DNA from: Pseudomonas synxantha
Lineage (GTDB): Bacteria; Pseudomonadota; Gammaproteobacteria; Pseudomonadales; Pseudomonadaceae
Assembly (NCBI RefSeq): GCF_900105675.1
Contig: NZ_LT629786.1
Location: 4,526,001-4,590,000, forward strand
Direction of reading: 5' to 3'
DNA length: 64,000 nucleotides
Shown here: positions 8,786 through 16,284 of the stretch, one piece after another
How the letters are laid out: every line of letters begins with the position of its first letter
Numbering within the stretch: position 1 is the first letter of the stretch
The notes under the pieces: generated by a model
What the model was told of the DNA's origin: nothing
Database searches by the model: none
The model's input: only the letters and a program-made list of their open reading frames with translations
Program-made: the position numbers and the translations under genes

Positions 8786-10141
8786 TTAATCCTCGGTTGG
8801 GGTCAAGGCCACGCGCAAGGCGACGATGGCGGCATCGCGGGAGGCTGCATCGGCGAACGGTGCGCTATCGGCCACTGCTGCACCGTCCAGCCAAACGCTG
8901 AAGCCCTGGGCCTCAGTGCGTACATCCAGCGCGTCGCCGCTTTGCAATTGCTTGGTCACCGCCCCCGCCGCCTTGCCGTCGGCAAAGTTGCGCGACAGCA
9001 GCAGCTGCTCGCCGTCAGCCGCCAACAGGCGGAAGCGGAAACTGCCGTCCTCTTCGCGAAAGCTTACAAAGCGTGCGGCTTTCGCGGCTTTCTTTTTAGT
9101 GCTGATCGGCGCTGCCGCCTGGTTGACGAACGAACGCAGGCCCACCGCTTCGCGCAGCTCGGCCAGGAACGGTGCCGCCACGGCGCGGGCTTTCTTGGCG
9201 CCGATCAGCAGCAGGTCTTCCATGTCCGACGGACGCGACATCAGTTGGTGATAGCGCTCGCGGGCTTCACCGAGTTGGCCGTCCAGCAACTGGAACAGGC
9301 GGTTCTTCGCCTCGCCCCAACCCAGGCCTTGCAGCAGCTCGCCACGGAATTCCTGCTCCTGGGCCTTGGTCGCAAACGCCTGATACAAGGTAAACAGATG
9401 CGAATTGTCCGGGTCCTTGGCTTCGCCCGGCGCGCGGGAGTCGGTGACGATCCGCGAGATCGCGTCCTTCATGTCCTTGGCGCTGGTGAACAACGGAATG
9501 GTGTTGTCGTAGCTCTTGGACATCTTGCGGCCATCCAGACCCGGCAAGGTGGCGACGCTTTCTTCGATCAGGGCCTCGGGCATGGTGAAGAATTCCTTAC
9601 CATTGCCAAACAGGTGGTTGAAGCGCTGGCCGATGTCGCGGGCCATCTCCACGTGTTGGATCTGGTCGCGACCGACCGGCACCTTGTGCGCGTTGAACAT
9701 CAAGATGTCTGCCGCCATCAGCACCGGGTAGCTGTACAGACCCATACTGATGCCCGCATCCGGGTCTTCGCCGTTTTCCACGTTCTTGTCCACCGACGCC
9801 TTGTAGGCGTGGGCGCGGTTGAGCAGGCCCTTGGCGGCGACGCAGGTCAGCAGCCAGGTCAGCTCGGGAATTTCCGGGATGTCGGACTGGCGATAGAAGG
9901 TCACCCGGTTCACATCCAGGCCACCGGCCAGCCAGGTCGCGGCGATTTCCATGCGCGAGCGCTGGATGCGCTGCGGGTCATCGCACTTGATCAGGGCATG
10001 GTAGTCGGCCAGGAAGTAAAAGGAATCGGCATTGGCATCTTCGCTGGCAAGGATCGCCGGGCGAATCGCACCTGCATAGTTGCCCAAGTGCGGCGTGCCG
10101 GTGGTGGTGATGCCGGTGAGGATACGGGTACGGGTCGTCAT
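8786..10141 (-). CDS. trpS: Tryptophanyl-tRNA synthetase with C-terminal extension
   Basis: The 451-residue class I synthetase charges tRNA-Trp. The HIGH-like motif is TPHLGNYAG near the N-terminus and the KMSKS motif is in GLDGRKMSKSYDNT. The catalytic and anticodon parts end near residue 335. About 110 more residues follow: an Ala/Lys-rich linker (ISTKKKAAKAA) and a segment RFVSFREEDGSFRFRLLAADGE that resembles the small YegP/DUF1508 fold. E. coli TrpS (334 residues) lacks this. The extension is known in pseudomonads, but I know of no function for it. The gene is followed by a terminator and preceded by a hydrolase gene 16 bases away on the same strand. Confidence 0.96.
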   Translation of the reverse strand: MTTRTRILTGITTTGTPHLGNYAGAIRPAILASEDANADSFYFLADYHALIKCDDPQRIQRSRMEIAATWLAGGLDVNRVTFYRQSDIPEIPELTWLLTCVAAKGLLNRAHAYKASVDKNVENGEDPDAGISMGLYSYPVLMAADILMFNAHKVPVGRDQIQHVEMARDIGQRFNHLFGNGKEFFTMPEALIEESVATLPGLDGRKMSKSYDNTIPLFTSAKDMKDAISRIVTDSRAPGEAKDPDNSHLFTLYQAFATKAQEQEFRGELLQGLGWGEAKNRLFQLLDGQLGEARERYHQLMSRPSDMEDLLLIGAKKARAVAAPFLAELREAVGLRSFVNQAAAPISTKKKAAKAARFVSFREEDGSFRFRLLAADGEQLLLSRNFADGKAAGAVTKQLQSGDALDVRTEAQGFSVWLDGAAVADSAPFADAASRDAAIVALRVALTPTED

Positions 10142-10157
10142 GGGGGATCGCTTGTCA

Positions 10158-10787
10158 TCAATTCGAAAGACGTGGCAGCACCATATCCTTGAGATCGGTC
10201 AGCTTGCCATGAAAAAAGTGTCCGCATTCTGCCACTTTCAGCAGCTCATGGGGGCGTTTCAGGGCGGCGGACCAGTCGTAGACCAACTGCGGATCAACCA
10301 CTTCGTCGGTTTCCGGCTGGATCAGGGTCAATGGGCAGCCTTGAGGCAGCACATCCGCATCGCCCAGGCGCATCACGGCGGCGGCAACCATGAACAGGTG
10401 CGCAAGCTTCTCGCCCTTGGCTTCCAGGCGGCCACCAAGACTGGCCGCGACGTAGCCGCCGAAGGAAAACCCCAGCAAGGTGATCGGCAGGTCCGGGTGC
10501 TTTTCCCGCAGCCAGGTGGCGGCCGCTTCGGCATCGTCCACTTCACCGGCGGCCATATCGTGAGTACCGGCGCTGGCGCCGACGCCACGATAATTGAAAC
10601 GCAACGTAATCAAGCCGGCATCGCGGGCGGTGCGTTGCAGGGTCGAAACGACTTTATTGAGCATGGTCCCACCCTGCACCGGGTTAGGGTGGCAAACCAG
10701 CGCCAGGCCACGTGGTTCGGGGTGATCCAGATACAAGGCTTCCAATTGGCCCACCGGGCCGTCGATCAAAACGGGGGTTTCACGCAT
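10158..10787 (-). CDS. Small alpha/beta hydrolase
   Basis: The 209-residue protein is an alpha/beta-hydrolase of the short dienelactone-hydrolase-like type. The nucleophile elbow is GFSFGG, an oxyanion/strand motif is LVCHPNPVQGGTM, and the acid and His are in QPETDEVVDP and ECGHFFHG. Relatives (YtfL/COG2945-type) are uncharacterised hydrolases of unknown substrate. The ATG at 10787 is preferred to a TTG two codons upstream. It precedes trpS by 16 bases and is probably cotranscribed. Confidence 0.85.
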   Translation of the reverse strand: MRETPVLIDGPVGQLEALYLDHPEPRGLALVCHPNPVQGGTMLNKVVSTLQRTARDAGLITLRFNYRGVGASAGTHDMAAGEVDDAEAAATWLREKHPDLPITLLGFSFGGYVAASLGGRLEAKGEKLAHLFMVAAAVMRLGDADVLPQGCPLTLIQPETDEVVDPQLVYDWSAALKRPHELLKVAECGHFFHGKLTDLKDMVLPRLSN

Positions 10788-10933
10788 GAGCAAGGATGAA
10801 CTCCGTGACCTCTCAAGGGGTCGACTCGTCTAGCTAAAAGTCTGTGCATGGCATCATTGCGAGCTTAATCGCGGTATACAGCGCAGGTCCGAGCCGTTAA
10901 CGTAAAGCAAAGCCGTTTATAGAGGAAGGACTC

Positions 10934-11371
10934 GTGGAACACTCGCTCTTAGTTTGGTTGTTGCCGACTCTTGCCCTGGTTGCCGGTGTCGCCATTGGAT
11001 TCCTGGTTGCTCGCTTGCTGCCGAATGCCGCGCCTAACCGCACGCAGCGTCAGCTCGATGACATCCAGGAACGTTTTGACAGTTATCAGAACGAGGTTGT
11101 TACCCACTTCAACAGCACCGCGACCCTGGTCAAGAAGCTCACCCAGAGCTACCAGGAAGTACAGGATCATCTCGCCGATGGCGCTAATCGCCTGGCCCTC
11201 GACGACATCACCCGCCAGCGCCTGCTGGCTGCGCTGCATTCCGATGCGCCGCAAACCCCACGGGAACGCCTGACCCCGCCGCGGGAAAACCAGGAGCCAC
11301 CACGGGACTACGCGCCAAAGACGCCGAACGCCCCAGGCATGCTGGATGAGCATTACGGCTTGAAGAAGTAA
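10934..11371 (+). CDS. zapG: ZapG/YhcB (DUF1043) inner-membrane protein
   Basis: The 145-residue protein has one N-terminal membrane helix (LLPTLALVAGVAIGFLVARL), a coiled-coil segment (RQLDDIQERFDSYQNEV...) and a Pro-rich tail. This is the layout of E. coli YhcB/ZapG, which links division and envelope synthesis. Translation starts at GTG with AGAGGAAGGA just upstream. It is divergent from the hydrolase-trpS unit and is followed by a strong terminator, so it is a single-gene unit. Confidence 0.88.
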   Translation: MEHSLLVWLLPTLALVAGVAIGFLVARLLPNAAPNRTQRQLDDIQERFDSYQNEVVTHFNSTATLVKKLTQSYQEVQDHLADGANRLALDDITRQRLLAALHSDAPQTPRERLTPPRENQEPPRDYAPKTPNAPGMLDEHYGLKK

Positions 11372-11387
11372 GTCGTCCTCAAGCAAT

Positions 11388-11426
11388 AAAAAAGCCCGGC
11401 TGATCGATGATCAGCCGGGCTTTTTG
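11388..11426 (+). terminator. Rho-independent terminator of zapG
   Basis: A long perfect stem (AAAGCCCGGCTGATC with its complement) ends in TTTTTG directly after the gene. The flanking A-run makes it potentially bidirectional. Confidence 0.92.
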
Positions 11427-11458
11427 TTGGGTCTGAATTTTCCCGACAATGGAGATCC

Positions 11459-11552
11459 AATGTGGGAGGGGGCTTGCCCCCGATGGCGGTGGGTCAATCA
11501 CAACATCATTGACTGACACTCAGCTATCGGGGGCAAGCCCCCTCCCACAATT
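11459..11552. repeat. REPIN (inverted pair of REP elements)
   Basis: A forward copy (11459-11489, GTGGGAGGGGGCTTGCCCCC variant) and an inverted copy (11521-11552) flank a 31-base loop, between convergent genes. Confidence 0.9.
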
Positions 11553-11566
11553 GACCCTGCACGGCC

Positions 11567-13291
11567 TTAGGCCGGTTGTTGCTCCTGCAACCGCCCACCC
11601 TCGATCCGCACATGCCGCCCGTGAAAGCGCTTGAGGCTGCTGCGGTGGCCGACGCTGACAACGCTCAACCCCGGCAGCTCATCGATCAGCGCCTGGTACA
11701 AGGTCGCCTCATCCTCTTCATCCATCGCCGAGGTTGCTTCATCCATGTACAGCCATTGCGGCGCGAACAACAATGCACGGGCAAAGGCCAGGCGCTGCTG
11801 CTCACCCGGTGAGAGCATGCGCTGCCAGTGGTTGGCTTCATCCAGCCGTGCGACCAGATGGGGCAGACGACAGGTTTCCAGGACCTGTGCATAACGTTCT
11901 GGCGGATAGACTCCGTCGTCCTGTGGATAACTCAACACGGCCTTAAGCGTGCCAATCGGCAGGTAAGGCTTCTGCGGCAGGAACAGGTAGCGCGTCGCCG
12001 GCAGGCGAATGCTGCCATGACCGGCCGGCCACAGATGGCCCATCGCTCGCAACAAGGTGCTCTTGCCACTGCCGGAACGCCCGCTGAGCATTACGCGCTG
12101 GCCAGGCTCCACAGTCATGTTGGCGTCGCTGAGCAGATGACGACCGTCGGCCAAGTCCATTCCAAGATCCTTTATCACCAGGCGCTCGCCTTCATGGCGC
12201 ACATCGATGGCCGGGGCGCGTTGCTCATTGTCGCTCATGGCCTGCTGGAAGCTCAGCAGACGGTCACTGGTGGCACGCCATGTCGCCAGTTCCGAATAAG
12301 CGTTGATAAACCAGCTGAAGTTGTCCTGCACATTGCCGAACGCCGAGTTGATTTGCATCAACTCGCCCAACTCGATCTTGCCAGCGAAGTAGCGTGGCGC
12401 AGCCACGATAAACGGAAAGATGATCGCGATCTGGCTGTAGCCGGCGGTGAAAAAAGTCAGGCGCTTGGACACTTTCATGATGTCCCAAAAGTTGTGCCAG
12501 ACCTTGCCGAAACGTGTGCTCAGGCGTTGCCTTTCATTCGGTTCGCCGTTGTACAGGGCAATACTCTCGGCGTTCTCACGCACCCGCACCATGGAGAAAC
12601 GCAAGTCCGCTTCAAAGCGTTGCTGCTGGTTGCTCAGGCCGATCAAGCGACGGCCGATCAGGTGGGTCAACCAACTGCCCACGGCGGCGTACAGCAGCGC
12701 ACACCAGAACATGTACCCCGGGATGGTGATGCCGAACAATTCGATGCTGCCCGACACGCCCCACAGGATGATCGAGAACGACACCAGGCTGACCACATTA
12801 CGCAGCAATCCCAGGCCAAGGCTCAAGGTGGCGGAGGTGAAGTTATTGAGGTCTTCGGAAATCCGCTGGTCCGGGTTATCGGTATAGCCGCCCTGTTCCA
12901 GTTGGTAGTAGTTCTTGTGCGCGAGCCAACGGGTGAAGTGTTTTTCGGTGAGCCAGGCACGCCAACGGATCGTCAGCATCTGGGTCAGGTAGAGACGGTA
13001 GACCGCGCCGAGAATCGCTACCGCCGCAATTCCGCCGAAATAACCGATCAGTTGCCAGAAGGCCTCGGTGTCCTTCTTCTCCAGAGCGTTGTAGAAGTCC
13101 TTGTACCAGTGGTTGATCCATACGGAGATCGCCACGCTGAACAGCGACAGGCCAATCACGGCAGCCAGCAACAGCCAGGCCCTGCCCTTCTCTTCACTAC
13201 GCCAATACGGGGTGATCATGGCCCAGGTTCGGCGGAAGAATTGCCCCCGCACCGCGTCGTTGACCGCGGAGTACTCAGCGTTCTGGTTCAT
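11567..13291 (-). CDS. YddA-like ABC transporter, fused permease and ATPase
   Basis: The 574-residue half-transporter has an SbmA/BacA-like membrane domain (about residues 20-340, with WINHWYKDFYNAL and the TDNPDQRI loop) and a nucleotide-binding domain. Walker A is SGRSGSGKST, the signature is LSPGEQQRLAFARAL and Walker B is WLYMDEATSAMD. It belongs to the ABCD-like family that includes E. coli YddA and eukaryotic peroxisomal transporters. The substrate is unknown; peptides, fatty acyl groups and vitamins are known among relatives. It would act as a homodimer. It lies upstream of a REPIN and about 100 bases from roxR, on the same strand as roxSR. Confidence 0.9.
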   Translation of the reverse strand: MNQNAEYSAVNDAVRGQFFRRTWAMITPYWRSEEKGRAWLLLAAVIGLSLFSVAISVWINHWYKDFYNALEKKDTEAFWQLIGYFGGIAAVAILGAVYRLYLTQMLTIRWRAWLTEKHFTRWLAHKNYYQLEQGGYTDNPDQRISEDLNNFTSATLSLGLGLLRNVVSLVSFSIILWGVSGSIELFGITIPGYMFWCALLYAAVGSWLTHLIGRRLIGLSNQQQRFEADLRFSMVRVRENAESIALYNGEPNERQRLSTRFGKVWHNFWDIMKVSKRLTFFTAGYSQIAIIFPFIVAAPRYFAGKIELGELMQINSAFGNVQDNFSWFINAYSELATWRATSDRLLSFQQAMSDNEQRAPAIDVRHEGERLVIKDLGMDLADGRHLLSDANMTVEPGQRVMLSGRSGSGKSTLLRAMGHLWPAGHGSIRLPATRYLFLPQKPYLPIGTLKAVLSYPQDDGVYPPERYAQVLETCRLPHLVARLDEANHWQRMLSPGEQQRLAFARALLFAPQWLYMDEATSAMDEEDEATLYQALIDELPGLSVVSVGHRSSLKRFHGRHVRIEGGRLQEQQPA

Positions 13292-13391
13292 TGTTCAGGC
13301 TCGGTAGGAAAAACATCACAGGCGTTTGAACCGATCATAGGTGATCGGTTCGCGCATCCGTGCAGCCTGAAGCAGGTTGTTCAGTTTTCGT

Positions 13392-13952
13392 TCAGCGTCG
13401 TACCGGGCGCTTCTGCAGCTTGCGTTGCAGCGTGCGGCGGTGCATGCCCAGGGCACGGGCCGTAGCGGAGATATTGCCTTCGTGTTCGGTGAGCACGCGC
13501 TGGATGTGCTCCCACTGCAGGCGGTCCACCGACATCGGGTTTTCCGGCACCAGGGTGTCGAGGTCGGCATGCTCGGACAGCAAGGCGGCCAGCACGTCGT
13601 CGGCGTCCGCCGGCTTGCACAGGTAGTTGCAGGCGCCGCGCTTGATCGCCTCGACGGCGGTGGCGATGCTGGAGTAACCGGTGAGGATCACTACGCGCAT
13701 TTCCGGGTCGAGTTCCAGCAGCCTCGGCAGCAGCACCAGGCCGGAGTCGCCGTCCATTTTCAGGTCGAGGGCAGCATAGTCCGGCAGGTCGGCCTGGGCG
13801 ATGGTCAAGCCCTCTTCGGCGGAGCCTGCGGTGCTGACGCGAAAACCGCGCCGGCTCATGGCGCGTGCCATCACGCGGGTAAAGGTCGCGTCGTCATCTA
13901 CCAGCAACAGGTGTGGCAGTTCTTCGCCTTCGACTTGGATCTCGTCACTCAT
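13392..13952 (-). CDS. roxR: Redox response regulator RoxR (RegA/ActR family)
   Basis: The 186-residue regulator has a receiver domain with the phospho-acceptor Asp63 (ALDLKM), acidic DD pair at 19-20 and the conserved Lys in CNYLCKPAD. A short linker leads to a Fis-type HTH (NISATARALGMHRRTLQRKL). This is the compact RegA/ActR/PrrA layout. The start MSDEIQ is chosen because GAGGAGAT lies just upstream; a longer frame lacks a site. It overlaps roxS by eight bases. Known RoxR targets in pseudomonads include terminal oxidases such as the cyanide-insensitive oxidase, so it fits with the nearby bc1 genes. Confidence 0.94.
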   Translation of the reverse strand: MSDEIQVEGEELPHLLLVDDDATFTRVMARAMSRRGFRVSTAGSAEEGLTIAQADLPDYAALDLKMDGDSGLVLLPRLLELDPEMRVVILTGYSSIATAVEAIKRGACNYLCKPADADDVLAALLSEHADLDTLVPENPMSVDRLQWEHIQRVLTEHEGNISATARALGMHRRTLQRKLQKRPVRR

Positions 13953-15207
13953 CGATATCTCCTCGTGCGACACGGGGCAGGCGCAGCTCGGTGAGCGTGC
14001 CGCCTTCCTCATGACTATAGAGCTTCACTGAGCCGCCCGCGCGGGTCACGCTGGCCTTGCTCAAAAACAGGCCCAGGCCGAAGCCTTTGCCCTTGGTGGT
14101 AAAGAATGGTTTGCCGATCTGCTCGGCAATGGCCAGCGGCACGCCCGCGCCGTGGTCACGAATGCTGATGGTGATGTTTTCTGCGTCCCAGTCCAACTGC
14201 ACGCCCAATCCTTCGGGGCAAGCGTCGGCGGCGTTGTTCAAAAGATTGAGCAGCGCCTGGGTCAGGTCCGGCGGTGGCGCCATGCGCGGCACGCTGCCTT
14301 GGCCCAGCAGATTGAAACGGTAACTGGCCTCGGGACGCATCAGGTGCCAACGGTTCAAAGCTTCGTCGAGCCAGTGGGTGACATCCTGCATTTCGACCGC
14401 CAGGCGGCGATTGGCTTCGGCAGCGCGCACCAGTTGCTGCAGCGTCAGCTTGCACTGCTTGACCTGTTCCTGCAGCACGCTGAGGTCCTCCTGCAAGGCC
14501 GGGTCGTGGTGGTCCTGGGTCATTTCCTTGAGCAATACGCTCATGGTCGCCAGCGGCGTGCCCAGTTCATGGGCGGCGCCGGCTGCCTGGGTGGCGACGG
14601 CCAGCAGTTGCTGATCACGCAGGCCCTCTTCACGGCGAATGGCGCGCAGTTCTTCCTGGCGGCGCAGCTCTTCGGCCATGCGTGCGGCGAAGAAGGTAAT
14701 GACCGCAGCCGAGAGGGCAAAACTCAGCCACATTCCGTAGATCTGCAGGTTCTCCCGGGCAATCGGAAAGGTTTGCAGCGGATAGAACTGCGCCAGCAGC
14801 AGGGTATAGAGCGTCAGGGCAATGCCCGACAGCACCACCGAGTAGCGCCATGGCAAGGTCACGGCGGCAATGGTCAACGGCACCAGGTAATAAGAAACAA
14901 ACGGATTGGTGGAGCCACCGGAGAAATACAGCAACACACTGTGGATAAACAGGTCGCACGCCAACTGAAGCGCGTACTCCAGCTCGGTCACCGGCCACGT
15001 GGTGCGCAACCGGATAGCGGTGAACGCACAGAGCACGGAGGAAAAGCCGAGAGTCACAGCCAATTGCAGCCACGGCAGCGGCAGCAGGTCGAACCAATAG
15101 GCAAGCCCGACGGAACCGGCCTGTGCGGCCAATACCAGAGTGCGAATGAACGTCAGGCGCCAGAGGTTCTGGCGGGTGGCGGAAGTCAGTTTTACGGCGG
15201 CGAGCAT
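13945..15207 (-). CDS. roxS: Redox sensor kinase RoxS (RegB/PrrB family)
   Basis: The 420-residue membrane histidine kinase has about six helices (residues 15-175). The RegB-type quinone-binding heptad GGSTNPF is at 97-103. The H-box is AAHELGTPLA with His213, and a redox-candidate Cys252 lies in EQVKQCKLTL. The 39-residue spacing to the His closely matches His225-Cys265 of Rhodobacter RegB. N and G boxes follow (LLNLLNNAADA, GKGFGLGLFLSK). The ATG at 15207 has GGGAGAG upstream and is preferred to one 12 codons earlier. The kinase probably reads the ubiquinone pool and phosphorylates RoxR. Confidence 0.94.
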   Translation of the reverse strand: MLAAVKLTSATRQNLWRLTFIRTLVLAAQAGSVGLAYWFDLLPLPWLQLAVTLGFSSVLCAFTAIRLRTTWPVTELEYALQLACDLFIHSVLLYFSGGSTNPFVSYYLVPLTIAAVTLPWRYSVVLSGIALTLYTLLLAQFYPLQTFPIARENLQIYGMWLSFALSAAVITFFAARMAEELRRQEELRAIRREEGLRDQQLLAVATQAAGAAHELGTPLATMSVLLKEMTQDHHDPALQEDLSVLQEQVKQCKLTLQQLVRAAEANRRLAVEMQDVTHWLDEALNRWHLMRPEASYRFNLLGQGSVPRMAPPPDLTQALLNLLNNAADACPEGLGVQLDWDAENITISIRDHGAGVPLAIAEQIGKPFFTTKGKGFGLGLFLSKASVTRAGGSVKLYSHEEGGTLTELRLPRVARGDIDE

Positions 15208-15412
15208 GAGCTCTCCCGGTGAGCGCTGCAGGCGGATCGGCACGAGTATAAACGAAGCAGGCCGGCTGGCACGGCGTATGTGGCTCTTTGACGCAGGGCG
15301 GGAAAACGACCGTTCGTCGGACCCACCATAACTTGTAGCTATTGTGTAAACCCGAAGAACCCGGCGCCAGCGTCTACAGTCATACCGAACACGACTATCT
15401 CAAGGAGCTTCC

Positions 15413-16123
15413 ATGTCTCGTTTCACTCGCAGTGCCGCTGTCCTTGCCCTCAGCGCCAGCGCCCTGGCCAGCCTCCAGGCCATGGCTGCCGATGAACTGC
15501 ATTACAACCAGATTTCCCTGCGTGCCGAAGTCAGCCAGGAAGTGGCTCGCGACAAGATGATCGTCACTCTCTACACAGAGTCGCAAAATGCCGACCCGGC
15601 CAAGCTCGCTGCCGATATCACCACCACCATGAACCAGGCCCTGGGCCAGGCCCGCGAGGTCAAAGGTGTGACCCTGCGCCAGGGCAGCCGCAACAGCTAC
15701 CCGATCTACGACAACAAGAACCAGAAGATCACCGGCTGGCGTGAACGCGCCGAACTGCGCCTGGAAAGCGCGGACTTCCCGGCGTTGTCCAAGCTCACCG
15801 GCGAACTGCTGAACACGCTGAAAATGGAAAACATGGACTTCGCCATCGCCGACGCTACGCGCAAGGCCAGCGAAGATGCGCTGCTCAAGGATGCAGTTGC
15901 AGCGTTCAAGGCCCGTGCCCAGCTGGCGACTGACGCATTGGGTGGCAAGGGTTACAAGATCGTCAATCTGAACTTCAACACCAACGGCTATCCAATGCCT
16001 TATGCCCGTGGCGGGATGATGATGAAAGCGGCCATGGCCGATTCGGCGCCAACACCTGAAGTGGAAGCCGGTACCAGCCAGGTCAACATGAGTGCCGATG
16101 GGGTGATTGAAGTACAGCAATAA
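15413..16123 (+). CDS. Periplasmic SIMPL-domain (DUF541) protein
   Basis: The 236-residue protein has a Sec signal peptide (residues 1-26, cleavage after AMA) and a SIMPL/DUF541 domain: EVARDKMIVTLYTESQNAD, IYDNKNQKITGWRERAELRL and ISDA-like FAIADATRKASEDALLKDAV. SIMPL proteins such as E. coli YggE are periplasmic oligomers linked to oxidative-stress phenotypes without a known reaction. It starts five bases after AAGGAGC. The gene is divergent from roxS and followed by its own terminator. A broken second copy of the same gene and terminator lies at 18868-19173. Confidence 0.9.
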   Translation: MSRFTRSAAVLALSASALASLQAMAADELHYNQISLRAEVSQEVARDKMIVTLYTESQNADPAKLAADITTTMNQALGQAREVKGVTLRQGSRNSYPIYDNKNQKITGWRERAELRLESADFPALSKLTGELLNTLKMENMDFAIADATRKASEDALLKDAVAAFKARAQLATDALGGKGYKIVNLNFNTNGYPMPYARGGMMMKAAMADSAPTPEVEAGTSQVNMSADGVIEVQQ

Positions 16124-16138
16124 ACATAGAAAAAAGAC

Positions 16139-16175
16139 AATGGCGCAGCCTTAACAGCCTGCGCCATTTTTTTGC
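16139..16175 (+). terminator. Rho-independent terminator of the SIMPL gene
   Basis: TGGCGCAG and CTGCGCCA form a stem followed by TTTTTTT. A diverged version with the same layout follows the SIMPL remnant at 19140-19173. Confidence 0.9.
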
Positions 16176-16284
16176 ACACTGTTTCAGCGTCATCGCAACT
16201 TAAGTCGTCTGGCAAAGCCTTAACAGGCGTCGTACACCTGAAACTAATATAACCAAAGTACCAGACCCACACTTTCTGATTAGG

